In this document: positions 36,669 through 45,993 of the stretch, piece by piece
How the letters are laid out: each line of letters begins with the position of its first letter
How positions within the stretch are numbered: the stretch's first letter is position 1
From: Polaromonas sp.
GTDB taxonomy: Bacteria; Pseudomonadota; Gammaproteobacteria; Burkholderiales; Burkholderiaceae_C
NCBI GenBank assembly: GCA_013298815.1
Contig: JAAFJF010000017.1
Location: forward strand, 1-55,202
Direction of reading: 5' to 3'
Length of the DNA stretch: 55,202 bases
The notes under the pieces: model-generated
The model's database searches: none
Told to the model about the DNA's origin: nothing
Seen by the model: the letters and a program-made list of their open reading frames with translations, nothing else
Position numbers and translations under genes: made by a program

Positions 36669-38063
36669 ATGACTCCTAAAACCGCTATGACGTTGAAAAC
36701 TGTTTACCGCAATATCGCTTGTGCGCTATGCGTGTGCAGTCTAAGTGCAGCTTACGCGCAAGGCATACGCTTAACACCGTCACCAGCTGTCGTGACAGGA
36801 GCGCAAACTTCGAACGATGCTGCCCCTGCAGTGGTTCAGGCCAACTATATTGTTGCTATCGTCAACTCAGAACCAGTTACAAGCACCGAAGTACGAGCGC
36901 GTTTGATTCGTTATGAGCAACGACTGACGGCCATGGGTGCTCCCATGCCTGCACACAGTGACTTGTCCCGTGAGGTCTTGGAAGATGTTATCAATGAAAA
37001 GATTCAGCTACAAAAAGCACGCGAATCGAATGTTCGGATCGACGACAGAACTATTGACGCCGCTATACAAAACTTTGCCAACCAAAATAAAATTTCAGTC
37101 ACCGATTTACGTGAACGTACGAGCGCGGACGGCATAGGTTTTACACAGATTCGGAACGATATACTCAATCAGTTACTCATTCAAAAGCTCAGAGAGCGCG
37201 ATGTTTTGGGCAATATAGACATCAGCGATAAAGACATTGAAGCGTTTTTAAAAACGGCAACCACTTCCAACCAAACGAGCGAAATAGCAATAGATATTGC
37301 ACAAATTTTAGTTGCCGTGCCTGAAAATGCATCAGAAGCTCAAATATTAGCTGCACGAGAGCGTGCCTTGCGCATATACAACAAAGCCATCAACGGCGGT
37401 GATTTTTATAAATTAGCGCAAGAAAATTCTGATGCAAAAGATGCACGCTCAGGTGGTCAGATGGGGCTGCGTTCTATCGAAAGATATCCAACTTTATTCG
37501 TCGAAGCCATCAAAGACAAGAAAGTATCAGATGTTGTTGGCCCCATACGATCTGGTGCTGGATTTCATGTTTTGCAACTTTTGGCCAAAGAGGTTCCTGA
37601 GAATGCCAGTTTAACTGTGACGCAAACGAATGCGCGGCATATTTTGCTGAAGACAGGTCCGACCATGACTGAGACCGCAGCCAAGGCAAAATTAAGCAGT
37701 TTAAAACAGCAAATTGAATCAGGAAAAATTGATTTTGCAAACGCTGCAAAAGCGAATTCACAAGATGCAACTGCGCCAACGGGTGGTTCGTTAGGCTGGG
37801 CAAATCCTGGGCTCTATGTTCCTGAGTTCGAAAATGCGATGAACGCACTGCCGCTTAACAAAATTTCTGAACCCACTGTATCGCGATTTGGCGTTCATTT
37901 AATCGTTGTAGAAGCACGCAAGCAAATCCCACTCACCAACAGTGAACAACGTGAAACAGCTAAAAATGCACTCCGTGAAAGAAAATTTGACGAGGCTTTT
38001 GCAAATTGGATGCAAGATTTACGTAGCAACGCTTACGTTGAGTATCGTGATCTTCAGCAGTAA
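36669..38063 (+). CDS. surA: Periplasmic chaperone / peptidyl-prolyl isomerase SurA
   Basis: 464 residues with a signal peptide (CALCVCSLSAAYA). Chaperone domain about 45-210 (IVAIVNSEPVTSTEVRARL, DVINEKIQLQKA), then two parvulin domains: about 210-315 (AQILVAVPENASE, GGQMGLRSIERYPTLF) and about 325-425 (ARHILLKTGPTMTE, GGSLGWANPGLYVPEF). It escorts outer-membrane proteins, including LptD. The order lptD-surA-ksgA lacks the pdxA found between surA and ksgA in E. coli. Confidence 0.95.
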   Translation: MTPKTAMTLKTVYRNIACALCVCSLSAAYAQGIRLTPSPAVVTGAQTSNDAAPAVVQANYIVAIVNSEPVTSTEVRARLIRYEQRLTAMGAPMPAHSDLSREVLEDVINEKIQLQKARESNVRIDDRTIDAAIQNFANQNKISVTDLRERTSADGIGFTQIRNDILNQLLIQKLRERDVLGNIDISDKDIEAFLKTATTSNQTSEIAIDIAQILVAVPENASEAQILAARERALRIYNKAINGGDFYKLAQENSDAKDARSGGQMGLRSIERYPTLFVEAIKDKKVSDVVGPIRSGAGFHVLQLLAKEVPENASLTVTQTNARHILLKTGPTMTETAAKAKLSSLKQQIESGKIDFANAAKANSQDATAPTGGSLGWANPGLYVPEFENAMNALPLNKISEPTVSRFGVHLIVVEARKQIPLTNSEQRETAKNALRERKFDEAFANWMQDLRSNAYVEYRDLQQ

Positions 38064-38092
38064 CAAGCTACAACAACCATTGATCGGCGATT

Positions 38093-38854
38093 TTGAGTAA
38101 ACACATTGCGAGAAAGCGGTTCGGTCAGCATTTTTTGACCGACAAATCTATCATCACAGACATTGTTGACGCTATCAACCCGCAGGTTGGTCAAGTGATG
38201 GTGGAAATTGGTCCTGGTTTAGCCGCGCTGACTCAACCTTTGGTAGAAAGACTAGGCCACTTGACGGTGATCGAGTTAGACCGAGATCTAGCAGTTAGAC
38301 TGCGGCAGCATCAGCATCTAACGGTCATTGAATCTGACGTACTTAGGGTTGATTTCAGTACCATTTCTGCACAGAAGGTCCGTGTCGTAGGGAATTTACC
38401 CTACAACATATCAACGCCTATTTTGTTTCATTTGTTGGACTACGTGGATAACATTGAAGACCAATACTTCATGTTACAAAAAGAGGTCATTGACCGTATG
38501 GTTGCTCCAGCTGATAGCAGCGACTACAGTCGTCTGAGCGTGATGTTGCAGTGGCGCTACGAGATGGCGAACATTCTGTTTGTGCCTCCCACCTCATTTG
38601 ACCCACCACCCCGCGTTGACAGTGCAATTGTGAGCATGCTGCCGCGAACCAACCCACCGGCTATTGATGTGAACCGGCTCAGCGAACTGGTGCAAGTCGC
38701 CTTCAGCCAGCGTAGAAAGCTCATGCGACACACTTTGGGCAAATGGCTAGAAGACAAAAAATACTCCGGTAACTTTGATCTACATCGCAGAGCACAAGAA
38801 GTACCAGTTCAAGAATATATTGATCTAACGCTGGCTGTTGAAGCCAACATCTAA
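38093..38854 (+). CDS. rsmA/ksgA: 16S rRNA dimethyladenosine transferase
   Basis: 253-residue enzyme that dimethylates A1518/A1519 of 16S r[13 protein letters not shown] at the N-terminus, SAM-binding [11 protein letters not shown] near residue 38, catalytic [12 protein letters not shown] near 102, and [12 protein letters not shown] near 208. The start is TTG 38093 (reads MSKHIARK); no ATG is available upstream in frame without losing the family start. A 43-bp repeat and a terminator follow the stop. Confidence 0.95.
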   Translation: MSKHIARKRFGQHFLTDKSIITDIVDAINPQVGQVMVEIGPGLAALTQPLVERLGHLTVIELDRDLAVRLRQHQHLTVIESDVLRVDFSTISAQKVRVVGNLPYNISTPILFHLLDYVDNIEDQYFMLQKEVIDRMVAPADSSDYSRLSVMLQWRYEMANILFVPPTSFDPPPRVDSAIVSMLPRTNPPAIDVNRLSELVQVAFSQRRKLMRHTLGKWLEDKKYSGNFDLHRRAQEVPVQEYIDLTLAVEANI

Positions 38855-38857
38855 AAT

Positions 38858-38900
38858 GCTACTAATTTGATAGCTATTTAGGCAGAAAATACGCCGGCCG
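38858..38900 (+). repeat. 43-bp repeat, intergenic copy after ksgA
   Basis: Starts 4 bp after the ksgA stop and ends 5 bp before the terminator stem, so it is transcribed in the 3' UTR. It matches the 45921-45963 copy at 32 of 43 positions by hand count. TAG is present in the codon-8 position of the coding frame. Confidence 0.88.
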
Positions 38901-38905
38901 AATGT

Positions 38906-38936
38906 AAAAAGCCCATATGAAATGGGCTTTTTTTAT
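38906..38936 (+). terminator. Rho-independent terminator after ksgA
   Basis: Stem AAAAAGCCCAT (38906-38916) pairs with ATGGGCTTTTT (38922-38932) around a 5-base loop, and the T run continues to 38934. It ends the lptD-surA-ksgA transcript and, with its A run, could also act on leftward transcripts. Confidence 0.92.
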
Positions 38937-38949
38937 CAGACAAATCGTT

Positions 38950-39189
38950 TTAAGCTGCTGCTAACCAGTAACCTGCATTAAAAGGGCTGCTCATGCGCAG
39001 CGCCAACGGTGATACATCGACCAACTTGTCTGTTGGCATTTTTTCACCTTCTTCAACGACTTCGTCTAAGACATTCACTTCTGATGTCAGTCCCAAGGCC
39101 TCATTCGCCCGTTCTGCTTGGCTATTTTGCGCAGAACGGGCTACAGAAAAGAATAGAAGCATCGGAATGGTATCTTCCGGTCCCCCCAA
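38950..39189 (-). CDS. Possible small acidic protein after barstar
   Basis: A minus-strand frame whose first third overlaps the end of the barstar gene in another frame. The remainder (ALGLTSEVNVLDEVVEEGEKMPTDKLVDVSPLALRMSSPFNAGYWLAAA in pieces) has coding-like codon use and an acidic middle. The true start is unclear; it may begin after the 39107-39141 hairpin. I do not recognise a family. It could instead be non-functional. Confidence 0.35.
   Translation of the reverse strand: MGGPEDTIPMLLFFSVARSAQNSQAERANEALGLTSEVNVLDEVVEEGEKMPTDKLVDVSPLALRMSSPFNAGYWLAAA
39107..39141 (-). terminator. Hairpin at the barstar stop codon
   Basis: A perfect 11-bp inverted repeat, GCCCGTTCTGC with GCAGAACGGGC, around a 13-base loop, beginning within the barstar stop codon. 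There is no T run on the leftward side, so it may be an RNA stabiliser or a weak or Rho-assisted stop rather than a standard terminator. Confidence 0.5.
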
Positions 39190-39542
39190 TAATCTGCAGC
39201 GTCGCGGAAAATATCTAGCAATTGTTCACGGGCTTCCTTGTCAAACTTCACGTTTGCAGGAATGTGCTCTAGCACCACGATAAAACCTGGCTGAGGACCA
39301 GACTTATGCAATGGATCAGTGATGCAGTCGTACAAAGCATCAAAATTTTTACCAAAATGTGACGGTAGTGTGAATTGACCAGCAATCAGATCAAGAACGT
39401 CTTGTTTTGATTGTGCGCTGGACAGGTTTGCATATAAAAAATGCTGGTTCAATTGCTGTGCGGCCAATTGCAAGTCATTCACGGTAAATGCGCGAATAGA
39501 CTGAACAATATTGGTCCTCACGGTACGAAGTGGTGTATCCAT
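39141..39542 (-). CDS. Barstar-family ribonuclease inhibitor
   Basis: 133 residues. QSIRAFTVNDLQLAAQQLNQHFLYANL, then LPSHFGKNFDALYDCITD and PGFIVVLEHIP, followed by DYWGDRKIPFRCFYSFL; this is the barstar fold, with the acidic patch (FGKNFDALYDC) that binds the RNase active site. AAGGAG lies 6 bases before ATG 39542. It is encoded 92 bp downstream of the secreted RNase on the same strand, so it is expected to protect the cytoplasm from that enzyme before export. A G6 run near 39182-39187 is in the last codons, but the protein end matches the family, so no frameshift is inferred. Confidence 0.88.
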   Translation of the reverse strand: MDTPLRTVRTNIVQSIRAFTVNDLQLAAQQLNQHFLYANLSSAQSKQDVLDLIAGQFTLPSHFGKNFDALYDCITDPLHKSGPQPGFIVVLEHIPANVKFDKEAREQLLDIFRDAADYWGDRKIPFRCFYSFL

Positions 39543-39634
39543 CCTCGCTCCTTTTATAAAATCTCTAAAGTCAAAAAATATTCCAAACCTTACGATTTGG
39601 GAAAAAATGGTTCAATGTGTCCGTCTTAAATCAA

Positions 39635-40066
39635 TCAATGGACAATTTTCCTAAAACTCGAATAATGGTCTTCCGTGAAATAACAAGCATCAGGCGTTTG
39701 AACCTGCAAGCCCCCACAAACAATACGTTTTGCACCACGATGACGCACACCCAATGTTTTTACGGTGTACTCGCGGTAGTAACCACGCTTGTTTTTCGGC
39801 AACTGTTGTTCACGATTTCCAAACACCACGCCATCTTTGTCATACTCAAATGGCCCGCCTTGTAATATCAAAGCATAGACTTGCTGACCTTGCTTTGGCA
39901 ACTCAGTGACGGAAATTGATGTCGAAGCATCGCTTGACAATAAACTCCGGCTCTGTGCTGTGCCTATGGTTAGACCGAAAGCAGTGAGCAAAAAGCCCAT
40001 ACTCACAAGATGGCGAAAGTTGATTTTTGCACCAGAAATGCAGTTATTAACCCACTTTGACAGCAT
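39635..40066 (-). CDS. Secreted barnase/N1-type ribonuclease
   Basis: 143 residues with a hydrophobic signal-like segment (MGFLLTAFGLTIGTAQS, residues about 23-39) preceded by a basic stretch. The mature part carries the microbial RNase motifs: VVFGNREQQLPKNKRGYYREYTV (in pieces) with the catalytic Glu in YREYTV, Arg in HRGAKRIV, and His in TEDHYSSF. Two cysteines (CGG and DACYF) may form a disulfide. It likely cleaves RNA outside the cytoplasm, or acts as a toxin. Barstar is encoded next, forming an enzyme-inhibitor operon. An alternative start near the internal MGF is possible. Confidence 0.88.
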   Translation of the reverse strand: MLSKWVNNCISGAKINFRHLVSMGFLLTAFGLTIGTAQSRSLLSSDASTSISVTELPKQGQQVYALILQGGPFEYDKDGVVFGNREQQLPKNKRGYYREYTVKTLGVRHRGAKRIVCGGLQVQTPDACYFTEDHYSSFRKIVH

Positions 40067-40371
40067 TTTCAGTATCTTTCACGCCTGCGATAGCATCGAT
40101 TTAAACATCAACAAACCAAGACCAACTGAGGATTAACTCCAAAGATTAACCTGTTACTCATTCGGGTTTACCCGAAAGCACCCAAGTCCGATAGTGTCGT
40201 TGAAATCAGTTAAAAACGCAAGTGCAGTCTTCACATTAAAGCGCCATAAAGTGTTTTTGCATACTAGATATCACATTCCTGTGAATTAATTTGCACACAA
40301 ATGGCGCACGAAGGCGTAAAAAAAGCCAACTTCGATTGAAGTCAGCTTTGTTCATATTTTATTAATTTACA
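40067..40371. other. 305-bp intergenic region between RNase and maeB
   Basis: Contains the terminator of maeB near its right end and presumably the RNase promoter on the minus strand near the left end. No gene, no repeat of the 43-bp family, and no clear -35/-10 pair seen. Confidence 0.5.
40315..40349 (-). terminator. Rho-independent terminator of maeB
   Basis: On the minus strand AAAGCUGACUUC pairs with GAAGUUGGCUUU around AAUC, with two central U-G wobble pairs, and a run of U follows. It lies about 22 bp beyond the maeB stop. Confidence 0.85.
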
Positions 40372-42714
40372 TCAACTAGGCCTTGCAGCATTCGCATCCG
40401 CTACGGTTAGTGCTGTCATATTCACGATTCGACGTACCGTTGTACTGGCCGTCAAAATATGCACTGGCTTGTTTGCACCAAGCAACACTGGCCCGATCGC
40501 TATATTACCGCCAGCAGCCGTTTTGAGCAGGTTATATGCAATATTAGCAGAGTCGATATTTGGGAACACCAGTAAATTTGCTTCACCTTCCAGTATGCTG
40601 TTAGGCATGACCGTGGCACGCATTTGGGCGTCTAGCGCCGCGTCCCCATGCATTTCACCATCGACTTTGAGCCAAGGCGCTTGAATCCTCAATAACTCAA
40701 GGGTTTTACGCATTTTTACTGCAGTCGGTAAGTTGCTACTTCCAAAATTTGAGTGGCTGAGCAAAGCAACGTTTGGTTTGATACCAAATCGCATCATTTC
40801 TTCAGCCGCCATCACGGTGATTTCGCACAACTCTTCAGGCGTTGGGTCGTAGTTCACATGCGTATCGACCAAGAATAATTGTCGATTTGGCAACATCAAG
40901 CCATTCATACAAGCATAAATTTGTACGTCTTGCTCTGTACTTGGGCTGCCACCCGCACGCTTGCCAATCACTTGATCGATGTACTGTAAATGCGTTGCTG
41001 TGGTTCCCCACGTCCCACAAATCAAACCATCCACGTCACCCTTATGCAGCAACATCGCTCCAATTAAGCTAAGGCGGCGGCGCATTTCAATTTTCGCCAA
41101 TTGAACCGTGACGCCCTGACGCTCAGTCATGCGGTGATACGTTTGCCAAAAATCGCGGTAACGACTGTCTTGTTCAACATTCACCACGTCGTAATCAAGC
41201 TCTTCCTTGAGCCGCAATCCAAACTTTTCAATGCGCTGGGCAATGATGGCTGGGCGACCTATCAAGGTTGGACGAGCCAAACCTTCGTCCACCACAATTT
41301 GGCAAGCACGTAAGACGCGCTCTTCTTCGCCCTCAGCATAAGCAACACGCTTGTTTTTCGCTTTTTTCGCTGCCATGAAAATAGGTTTCATGGTCGTGCC
41401 CGATGCGTAAACAAAAGCTTGCAGCTTCTCGACATAGGCTGCCATGTCTTTAATAGGACGCAGCGCAACACCAGAATCTGCAGCCGCTTGCGCCACTGCT
41501 GGCGCGATTTTCATCATCAAGCGTGGATCAAAAGGCTTTGGAATCAAATACTCAGGTCCAAAGGCCAGCTGCTCGCCCACGTAGGCTGCAGCCACCACTT
41601 CGCTTTGTTCAGCTTGCGCCAGTTCAGCAATCGCATGAACGGCGGCAATTTCCATTTCAATGGTGATAGTAGAAGCACCAGCATCTAACGCACCGCGGAA
41701 GATATAAGGAAAGCACAAAACATTATTGACTTGGTTCGGGTAATCGCTGCGACCAGTTGCGATGACGGCATCATCGCGAACAGCACGGACGTCTTCAGGG
41801 GTGATTTCAGGGTTCGGGTTAGCCAATGCAAAGATGACTGGCTTAGCTGCCATGCTTTTCACCATGTCTTGCTTCAGCACGCCGCCAGCGGACAAACCCA
41901 AGAAAACGTCTGCCCCTGCAATAACTTCTGCCAAAGTGCGATGCGGTGTTTTTTGCGCATAGCCAATTTTGTCTTCGTCCATCAACTCAGTGCGGCCTTC
42001 ATAAACAACACCAGCCAAATCGGTGACAAAAATATTTTCTTTGGGAATGCCCAATTTGACCAGCAAACCCAGGCAAGCCAAGGCTGCAGCGCCTGCGCCT
42101 GAGGTCACCAGTTTGACATTTTTAGGGTCTTTGCCAACAACTTTCAAGCCATTCAAAATAGCTGCACCCACGCAAATCGCCGTTCCATGCTGATCGTCAT
42201 GAAAGACCGGAATTTTCATGCGTTCGCGCAATTTGCGCTCAACATAAAAGCAATCTGGCGCTTTGATATCTTCTAAATTGATGCCGCCAAAGGTCGGCTC
42301 AAGCGAGGCAATGATGTCGACCAGCTTGTCCAGGTCCTTCTTTTCATCGATTTCAATGTCAAAAACATCAATCCCGGCGAACTTTTTGAACAAAACGCCT
42401 TTACCTTCCATCACTGGCTTTGATGCCAAGGGGCCAATATCACCCAAACCTAGAACCGCCGTACCGTTAGTAATGACAGCTACCAAGTTACCACGCGCGG
42501 TATATTTGAAGGCGTTGTTAGGGTCTTTGACAATTTCCTCACATGGAAAAGCCACGCCCGGCGAGTAAGCCAATGCCAAATCGTGCTGATTGACCATTTG
42601 CTTGGTCGCAGCAATGGAAATCTTACCGGGAATGGGATGTTCGTGGTATTCGAGTGCGGCACGGCGCAATTCATCACGTTTTTGGTCGCTGTTCATGGGT
42701 TCTGTGGACTGCAT
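40372..42714 (-). CDS. maeB: NADP-dependent malic enzyme with phosphotransacetylase-like domain
   Basis: 780 residues. Malic enzyme domain about 1-430 ([26 protein letters not shown] with the metal-binding acids, [19 protein letters not shown](P) site). PTA-like domain about 440-775 ([38 protein letters not shown]), which in MaeB is regulatory rather than catalytic. It decarboxylates malate to pyruvate, giving NADPH. GGAG lies 8 bases before ATG 42714; a second ATG at 42696 is possible. Confidence 0.95.
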   Translation of the reverse strand: MQSTEPMNSDQKRDELRRAALEYHEHPIPGKISIAATKQMVNQHDLALAYSPGVAFPCEEIVKDPNNAFKYTARGNLVAVITNGTAVLGLGDIGPLASKPVMEGKGVLFKKFAGIDVFDIEIDEKKDLDKLVDIIASLEPTFGGINLEDIKAPDCFYVERKLRERMKIPVFHDDQHGTAICVGAAILNGLKVVGKDPKNVKLVTSGAGAAALACLGLLVKLGIPKENIFVTDLAGVVYEGRTELMDEDKIGYAQKTPHRTLAEVIAGADVFLGLSAGGVLKQDMVKSMAAKPVIFALANPNPEITPEDVRAVRDDAVIATGRSDYPNQVNNVLCFPYIFRGALDAGASTITIEMEIAAVHAIAELAQAEQSEVVAAAYVGEQLAFGPEYLIPKPFDPRLMMKIAPAVAQAAADSGVALRPIKDMAAYVEKLQAFVYASGTTMKPIFMAAKKAKNKRVAYAEGEEERVLRACQIVVDEGLARPTLIGRPAIIAQRIEKFGLRLKEELDYDVVNVEQDSRYRDFWQTYHRMTERQGVTVQLAKIEMRRRLSLIGAMLLHKGDVDGLICGTWGTTATHLQYIDQVIGKRAGGSPSTEQDVQIYACMNGLMLPNRQLFLVDTHVNYDPTPEELCEITVMAAEEMMRFGIKPNVALLSHSNFGSSNLPTAVKMRKTLELLRIQAPWLKVDGEMHGDAALDAQMRATVMPNSILEGEANLLVFPNIDSANIAYNLLKTAAGGNIAIGPVLLGANKPVHILTASTTVRRIVNMTALTVADANAARPS

Positions 42715-42854
42715 TTACTGACTCCGATATGGCATGCATGTAACTCTTCGTATGATTCTTCTTGTGATTCAGCGAGTAGAGGACTAAAAATAGAGAGCTT
42801 ATTCTAACGCCAAGCTTACAACGCTAAACATATAGCAAACCCTGTCCACTACGC

Positions 42855-43892
42855 TTAAGCGTGGAAATTTGCCGTATTCAATTTTCGAATTGGCGAGCTT
42901 TGCACGGCTTGTTGAATCGCATGTATGTGCTCTGGCGTCGTACCACAACAGCCGCCCACAATGTTGACTAAGCCTTCTTCAGCAAACTCGCGCACAAGAC
43001 GCGACGTCACATCAGGCGTCTCATCAAAGCCCGTATCACTCATCGGGTTAGGCAAACCCGCATTGGGGTAGCAACTGATAAAGGTGTCCGTCGCCGTACG
43101 GTGCAGTTCTTGCACGTAAGGGCGCATCAACGCCGCACCCAGGGCACAGTTCAGTCCAATCGCCAACGGCTTAGCGTGGCGGACACTGTGCCAAAATGCG
43201 GTCACAGTTTGGCCGCTCAAAATACGGCCAGAGGCATCAGTCACGGTGCCGCTGATGATTAAAGGCAATCGTTCGCCTGAGTTTTCAAAATACTCATCTA
43301 TCGCAAACAAAGCCGCTTTTGCGTTAAGCGTATCGAATATAGTTTCAACCAGCAACACATCACTGCCGCCCTCAACCAACGCCTCAACCTGTTCGTAATA
43401 TGCAGCTCGTAAAGCTTCAAAGGTGACGTTTCTTGCGCCTGGATCGTTCACATCAGGGCTGATGCTGGCAGTCTTAGGCGTGGGGCCCAACGCGCCAGCT
43501 ACAAAACGGGGTTTATCAACTGTTGAATATTTATCACATGCCGCGCGCGCAAGCTTTGCAGATTCAAGGTTCATTTCACGCGCCAAATGCGCCATGTCGT
43601 AATCGTCTTGCGCGATGGTTGTCGCACCAAAGGTGTTGGTTTCGATCAAATCTGCACCTGCCGCGAGGTATTTTTCGTGAATGTCGCTGATGACATCTGG
43701 ACGCGTCAACGACAACAGCTCGTTGTTGCCCTTGATGTCTTTGTGAAAATCAGCGAACCGTTCGCCGCGATACTGGGCTTCGTTCAGTTTGAATCGTTGA
43801 ATCATCGTGCCCATCGCGCCGTCCAAAATGGCGATGCGTTTGGCTAATATGTCGGGCAACTGCTGGCCACGGGTGTAAATAATTGGTTTCAT
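42855..43892 (-). CDS. metH: Methionine synthase, homocysteine-binding subunit (split MetH)
   Basis: 345 residues from ATG 43892 ([13 protein letters not shown]); the frame is open further upstream but that part is not family-like. Homocysteine S-methyltransferase domain with [27 protein letters not shown], the zinc cysteines in GLNCALGA and [10 protein letters not shown]. The protein ends at residue 345, so the pterin-, cobalamin- and SAM-binding modules of full MetH are absent and must be encoded elsewhere, as in many Burkholderiales that carry MetH as two genes. The companion gene is not seen within the window downstream. Confidence 0.92.
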   Translation of the reverse strand: MKPIIYTRGQQLPDILAKRIAILDGAMGTMIQRFKLNEAQYRGERFADFHKDIKGNNELLSLTRPDVISDIHEKYLAAGADLIETNTFGATTIAQDDYDMAHLAREMNLESAKLARAACDKYSTVDKPRFVAGALGPTPKTASISPDVNDPGARNVTFEALRAAYYEQVEALVEGGSDVLLVETIFDTLNAKAALFAIDEYFENSGERLPLIISGTVTDASGRILSGQTVTAFWHSVRHAKPLAIGLNCALGAALMRPYVQELHRTATDTFISCYPNAGLPNPMSDTGFDETPDVTSRLVREFAEEGLVNIVGGCCGTTPEHIHAIQQAVQSSPIRKLNTANFHA

Positions 43893-44029
43893 AGGGTGTC
43901 CATCTAGACCTACATTGTAGAAAGACTTCAAGCTCGGTCTCAAAAAGCTAGAAATAGGCAATAACAAGCTCAAAACTGCGACAATAAGAACTGTATTTAT
44001 TTACATATTCTTAAAATTCAACACCCTGA

Positions 44030-45901
44030 ATGCCTACTTTGCACAGAAAACTGCTACTCGACATCTTTGGGTATACCGAATTCAGAGGTCCTCAAGAAGC
44101 CATCATTAACCATGTGAGTAGCGGTGGTGATGCGCTGGTTTTAATGCCCACGGGTGGCGGAAAATCCTTGTGTTACCAAATTCCAGCCCTGGCTAGGCAA
44201 CACGCCGGGTATGGTGTGACGATTGTGATTTCCCCTTTGATTGCGCTGATGCACGACCAAGTGGGGGCGCTGTTGGAAGCGGGTGTTGATGCAGCATATC
44301 TCAATTCAAGTTTGACTGCTGAAGCCAGCTACGCATTAGAAAAACGCTTACTTAGCGGCAGTATCACCATGCTCTACGCCGCGCCAGAGCGTGTGACCAA
44401 CCCACGCTTTTTAGCGCAACTCGATTCGCTCTACGAACGCGGCCTGCTGAGCTTGTTTGCCATCGACGAAGCCCATTGTGTGAGCCAATGGGGACATGAT
44501 TTCCGCCCCGAATATCGCGCTTTGACCGTTTTACACGAACGTTTTGCCAAAGTTCCGCGCGTCGCCTTAACAGCCACAGCCGACGACTTAACGCGAGACG
44601 ACATGATTGAGCGTTTGCAGCTGCAAGAGGCAGCCCAATTTGTCAGCAGCTTTGACCGCCCGAATATTCGCTACCGCTTGGTCGAAAAAAAAGACCCCAC
44701 CCAGCAATTGCTGCGCTTTATTCGTAACGAGCACGAAGGCGATGCGGGCATCGTTTACTGCCAATCGCGTAAGAAAGTAGAAGACATCGCACAAACTTTA
44801 AGTGACGAAGGTATACCCGCTTTGCCCTACCACGCAGGTTTGGATGCTGGCGTACGGCAAGCCAACCAAGACCGGTTTTTGCGTGAAGACGGCTTGGTGA
44901 TGGTCGCAACCATCGCCTTTGGTATGGGCATCGACAAACCCGATGTACGCTTTGTGGCGCACCTAGACATGCCCAAAAACATCGAAGCCTACTACCAAGA
45001 AACAGGCCGCGCAGGCCGCGATGGCGCACCTGCCAACGCGTGGATGAGCTATGGCTTGCAAGACGTGGTGAACCAGCGCCGCATGATTGACGAAAGCCCG
45101 GCGGGGGAAGACTTCAAAAACGTCATGCGCGGCAAGTTAGACGCTTTGCTGGCGTTGGCAGAAAGCACCGATTGCCGGCGTGGTCGTTTACTGTCGTATT
45201 TTGGCGAAATTCTCATACCAAACGCACAAGGAAAATACCAGTGCGGCAACTGCGACAACTGTCTGAACCCACCTGATTTATGGGACGGTACCGATGCAGC
45301 CCGAAAGCTCCTCAGCACTATTTACCGCGTGCAGCAGCACAGTGGCATCAGCTTTGGCGCAGGCCACATCATGGACATTTTGCGCGGGAAGAAAACTGAA
45401 AAAGTGGCTCAATTTGGCCACGAAGCCATCAGCACATTCGGCATTGGCGCAACCTTGAGCGAAACCCAGTTGCGCAGCGTGTTGCGGCAGCTGATTGCGA
45501 ACGGCGCTTTGAACATCAACGCCGCCGCGTTCAACACCTTACAACTCAACGCAGCGTCCCGCGAGGTGCTCAAAGGCGAAACCCAAGTGATGTTGCGCGA
45601 ATCTGAGGCCGCGACTGGACGGGGCAGCAAAGCCAAACGCAGCGCGACAACCGCAGCAAAAACCGCCAATGCAGCGCTAGATATGGCAGGTGAACGCCGA
45701 CTCAAAGCCCTGAAAGCCTGGCGCGCCGAAGTCGCCCGCGAACATAACCTCCCCGCCTACGTCATCTTCCACGATGCCACCCTGATAGCCATCGCCCAGC
45801 GCGATCCGCAGCATCTGAGTGATTTAGACGGCATCAGCGGCATAGGCGCGAAGAAACTGATGGCGTATGGGGATGAGGTGCTGAGGGCTGTACATAGCTA
45901 A
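44030..45901 (+). CDS. recQ: ATP-dependent DNA helicase RecQ
   Basis: 623 residues. Walker [16 protein letters not shown] near 42, DEAH box [20 protein letters not shown] near 145, motif [14 protein letters not shown] near 323, zinc cysteines [12 protein letters not shown] and CGNCDNC (RQC region), and a C-terminal HRDC domain ([27 protein letters not shown]). An Ala/Lys-rich linker precedes HRDC. Unwinds DNA in recombination repair. Converges with the AAA gene, with a 43-bp repeat in the spacer. Confidence 0.96.
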   Translation: MPTLHRKLLLDIFGYTEFRGPQEAIINHVSSGGDALVLMPTGGGKSLCYQIPALARQHAGYGVTIVISPLIALMHDQVGALLEAGVDAAYLNSSLTAEASYALEKRLLSGSITMLYAAPERVTNPRFLAQLDSLYERGLLSLFAIDEAHCVSQWGHDFRPEYRALTVLHERFAKVPRVALTATADDLTRDDMIERLQLQEAAQFVSSFDRPNIRYRLVEKKDPTQQLLRFIRNEHEGDAGIVYCQSRKKVEDIAQTLSDEGIPALPYHAGLDAGVRQANQDRFLREDGLVMVATIAFGMGIDKPDVRFVAHLDMPKNIEAYYQETGRAGRDGAPANAWMSYGLQDVVNQRRMIDESPAGEDFKNVMRGKLDALLALAESTDCRRGRLLSYFGEILIPNAQGKYQCGNCDNCLNPPDLWDGTDAARKLLSTIYRVQQHSGISFGAGHIMDILRGKKTEKVAQFGHEAISTFGIGATLSETQLRSVLRQLIANGALNINAAAFNTLQLNAASREVLKGETQVMLRESEAATGRGSKAKRSATTAAKTANAALDMAGERRLKALKAWRAEVAREHNLPAYVIFHDATLIAIAQRDPQHLSDLDGISGIGAKKLMAYGDEVLRAVHS

Positions 45902-45920
45902 CGTATTATATGTCTAATTA

Positions 45921-45963
45921 GCTATAATATTTATAGCTGCTTAGGCAGTAAATACGCTGGCTA
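45921..45963 (+). repeat. 43-bp repeat, intergenic reference copy
   Basis: Used here as the reference for the family. The left 17 bases form a perfect hairpin, GCTATAA-TAT-TTATAGC, followed by GCTGCTTAGGCAG (a small CTGC/GCAG dyad) and TAAATACGCTGGCTA. It lies between convergent recQ and the AAA gene. In the frame used by the coding copies it has one stop, TAG at bases 22-24; a different frame of the same strand is fully open. Confidence 0.9.
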
Positions 45964-45993
45964 CAGGCTAATTTTAGGGGTAATTTTTAAGAC

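Noticed and set aside
39181-39189. Barstar gene broken by a slip in the G6 run
   Set aside because: The frame as read ends in FYSFL, the normal family C-terminus, so no frameshift is needed.
40500-40545. Repeat-like stretch in maeB (AGCAG and ATATTAGC)
   Set aside because: The encoded [14 protein letters not shown] is highly conserved in MaeB, so the likeness is best explained by chance.
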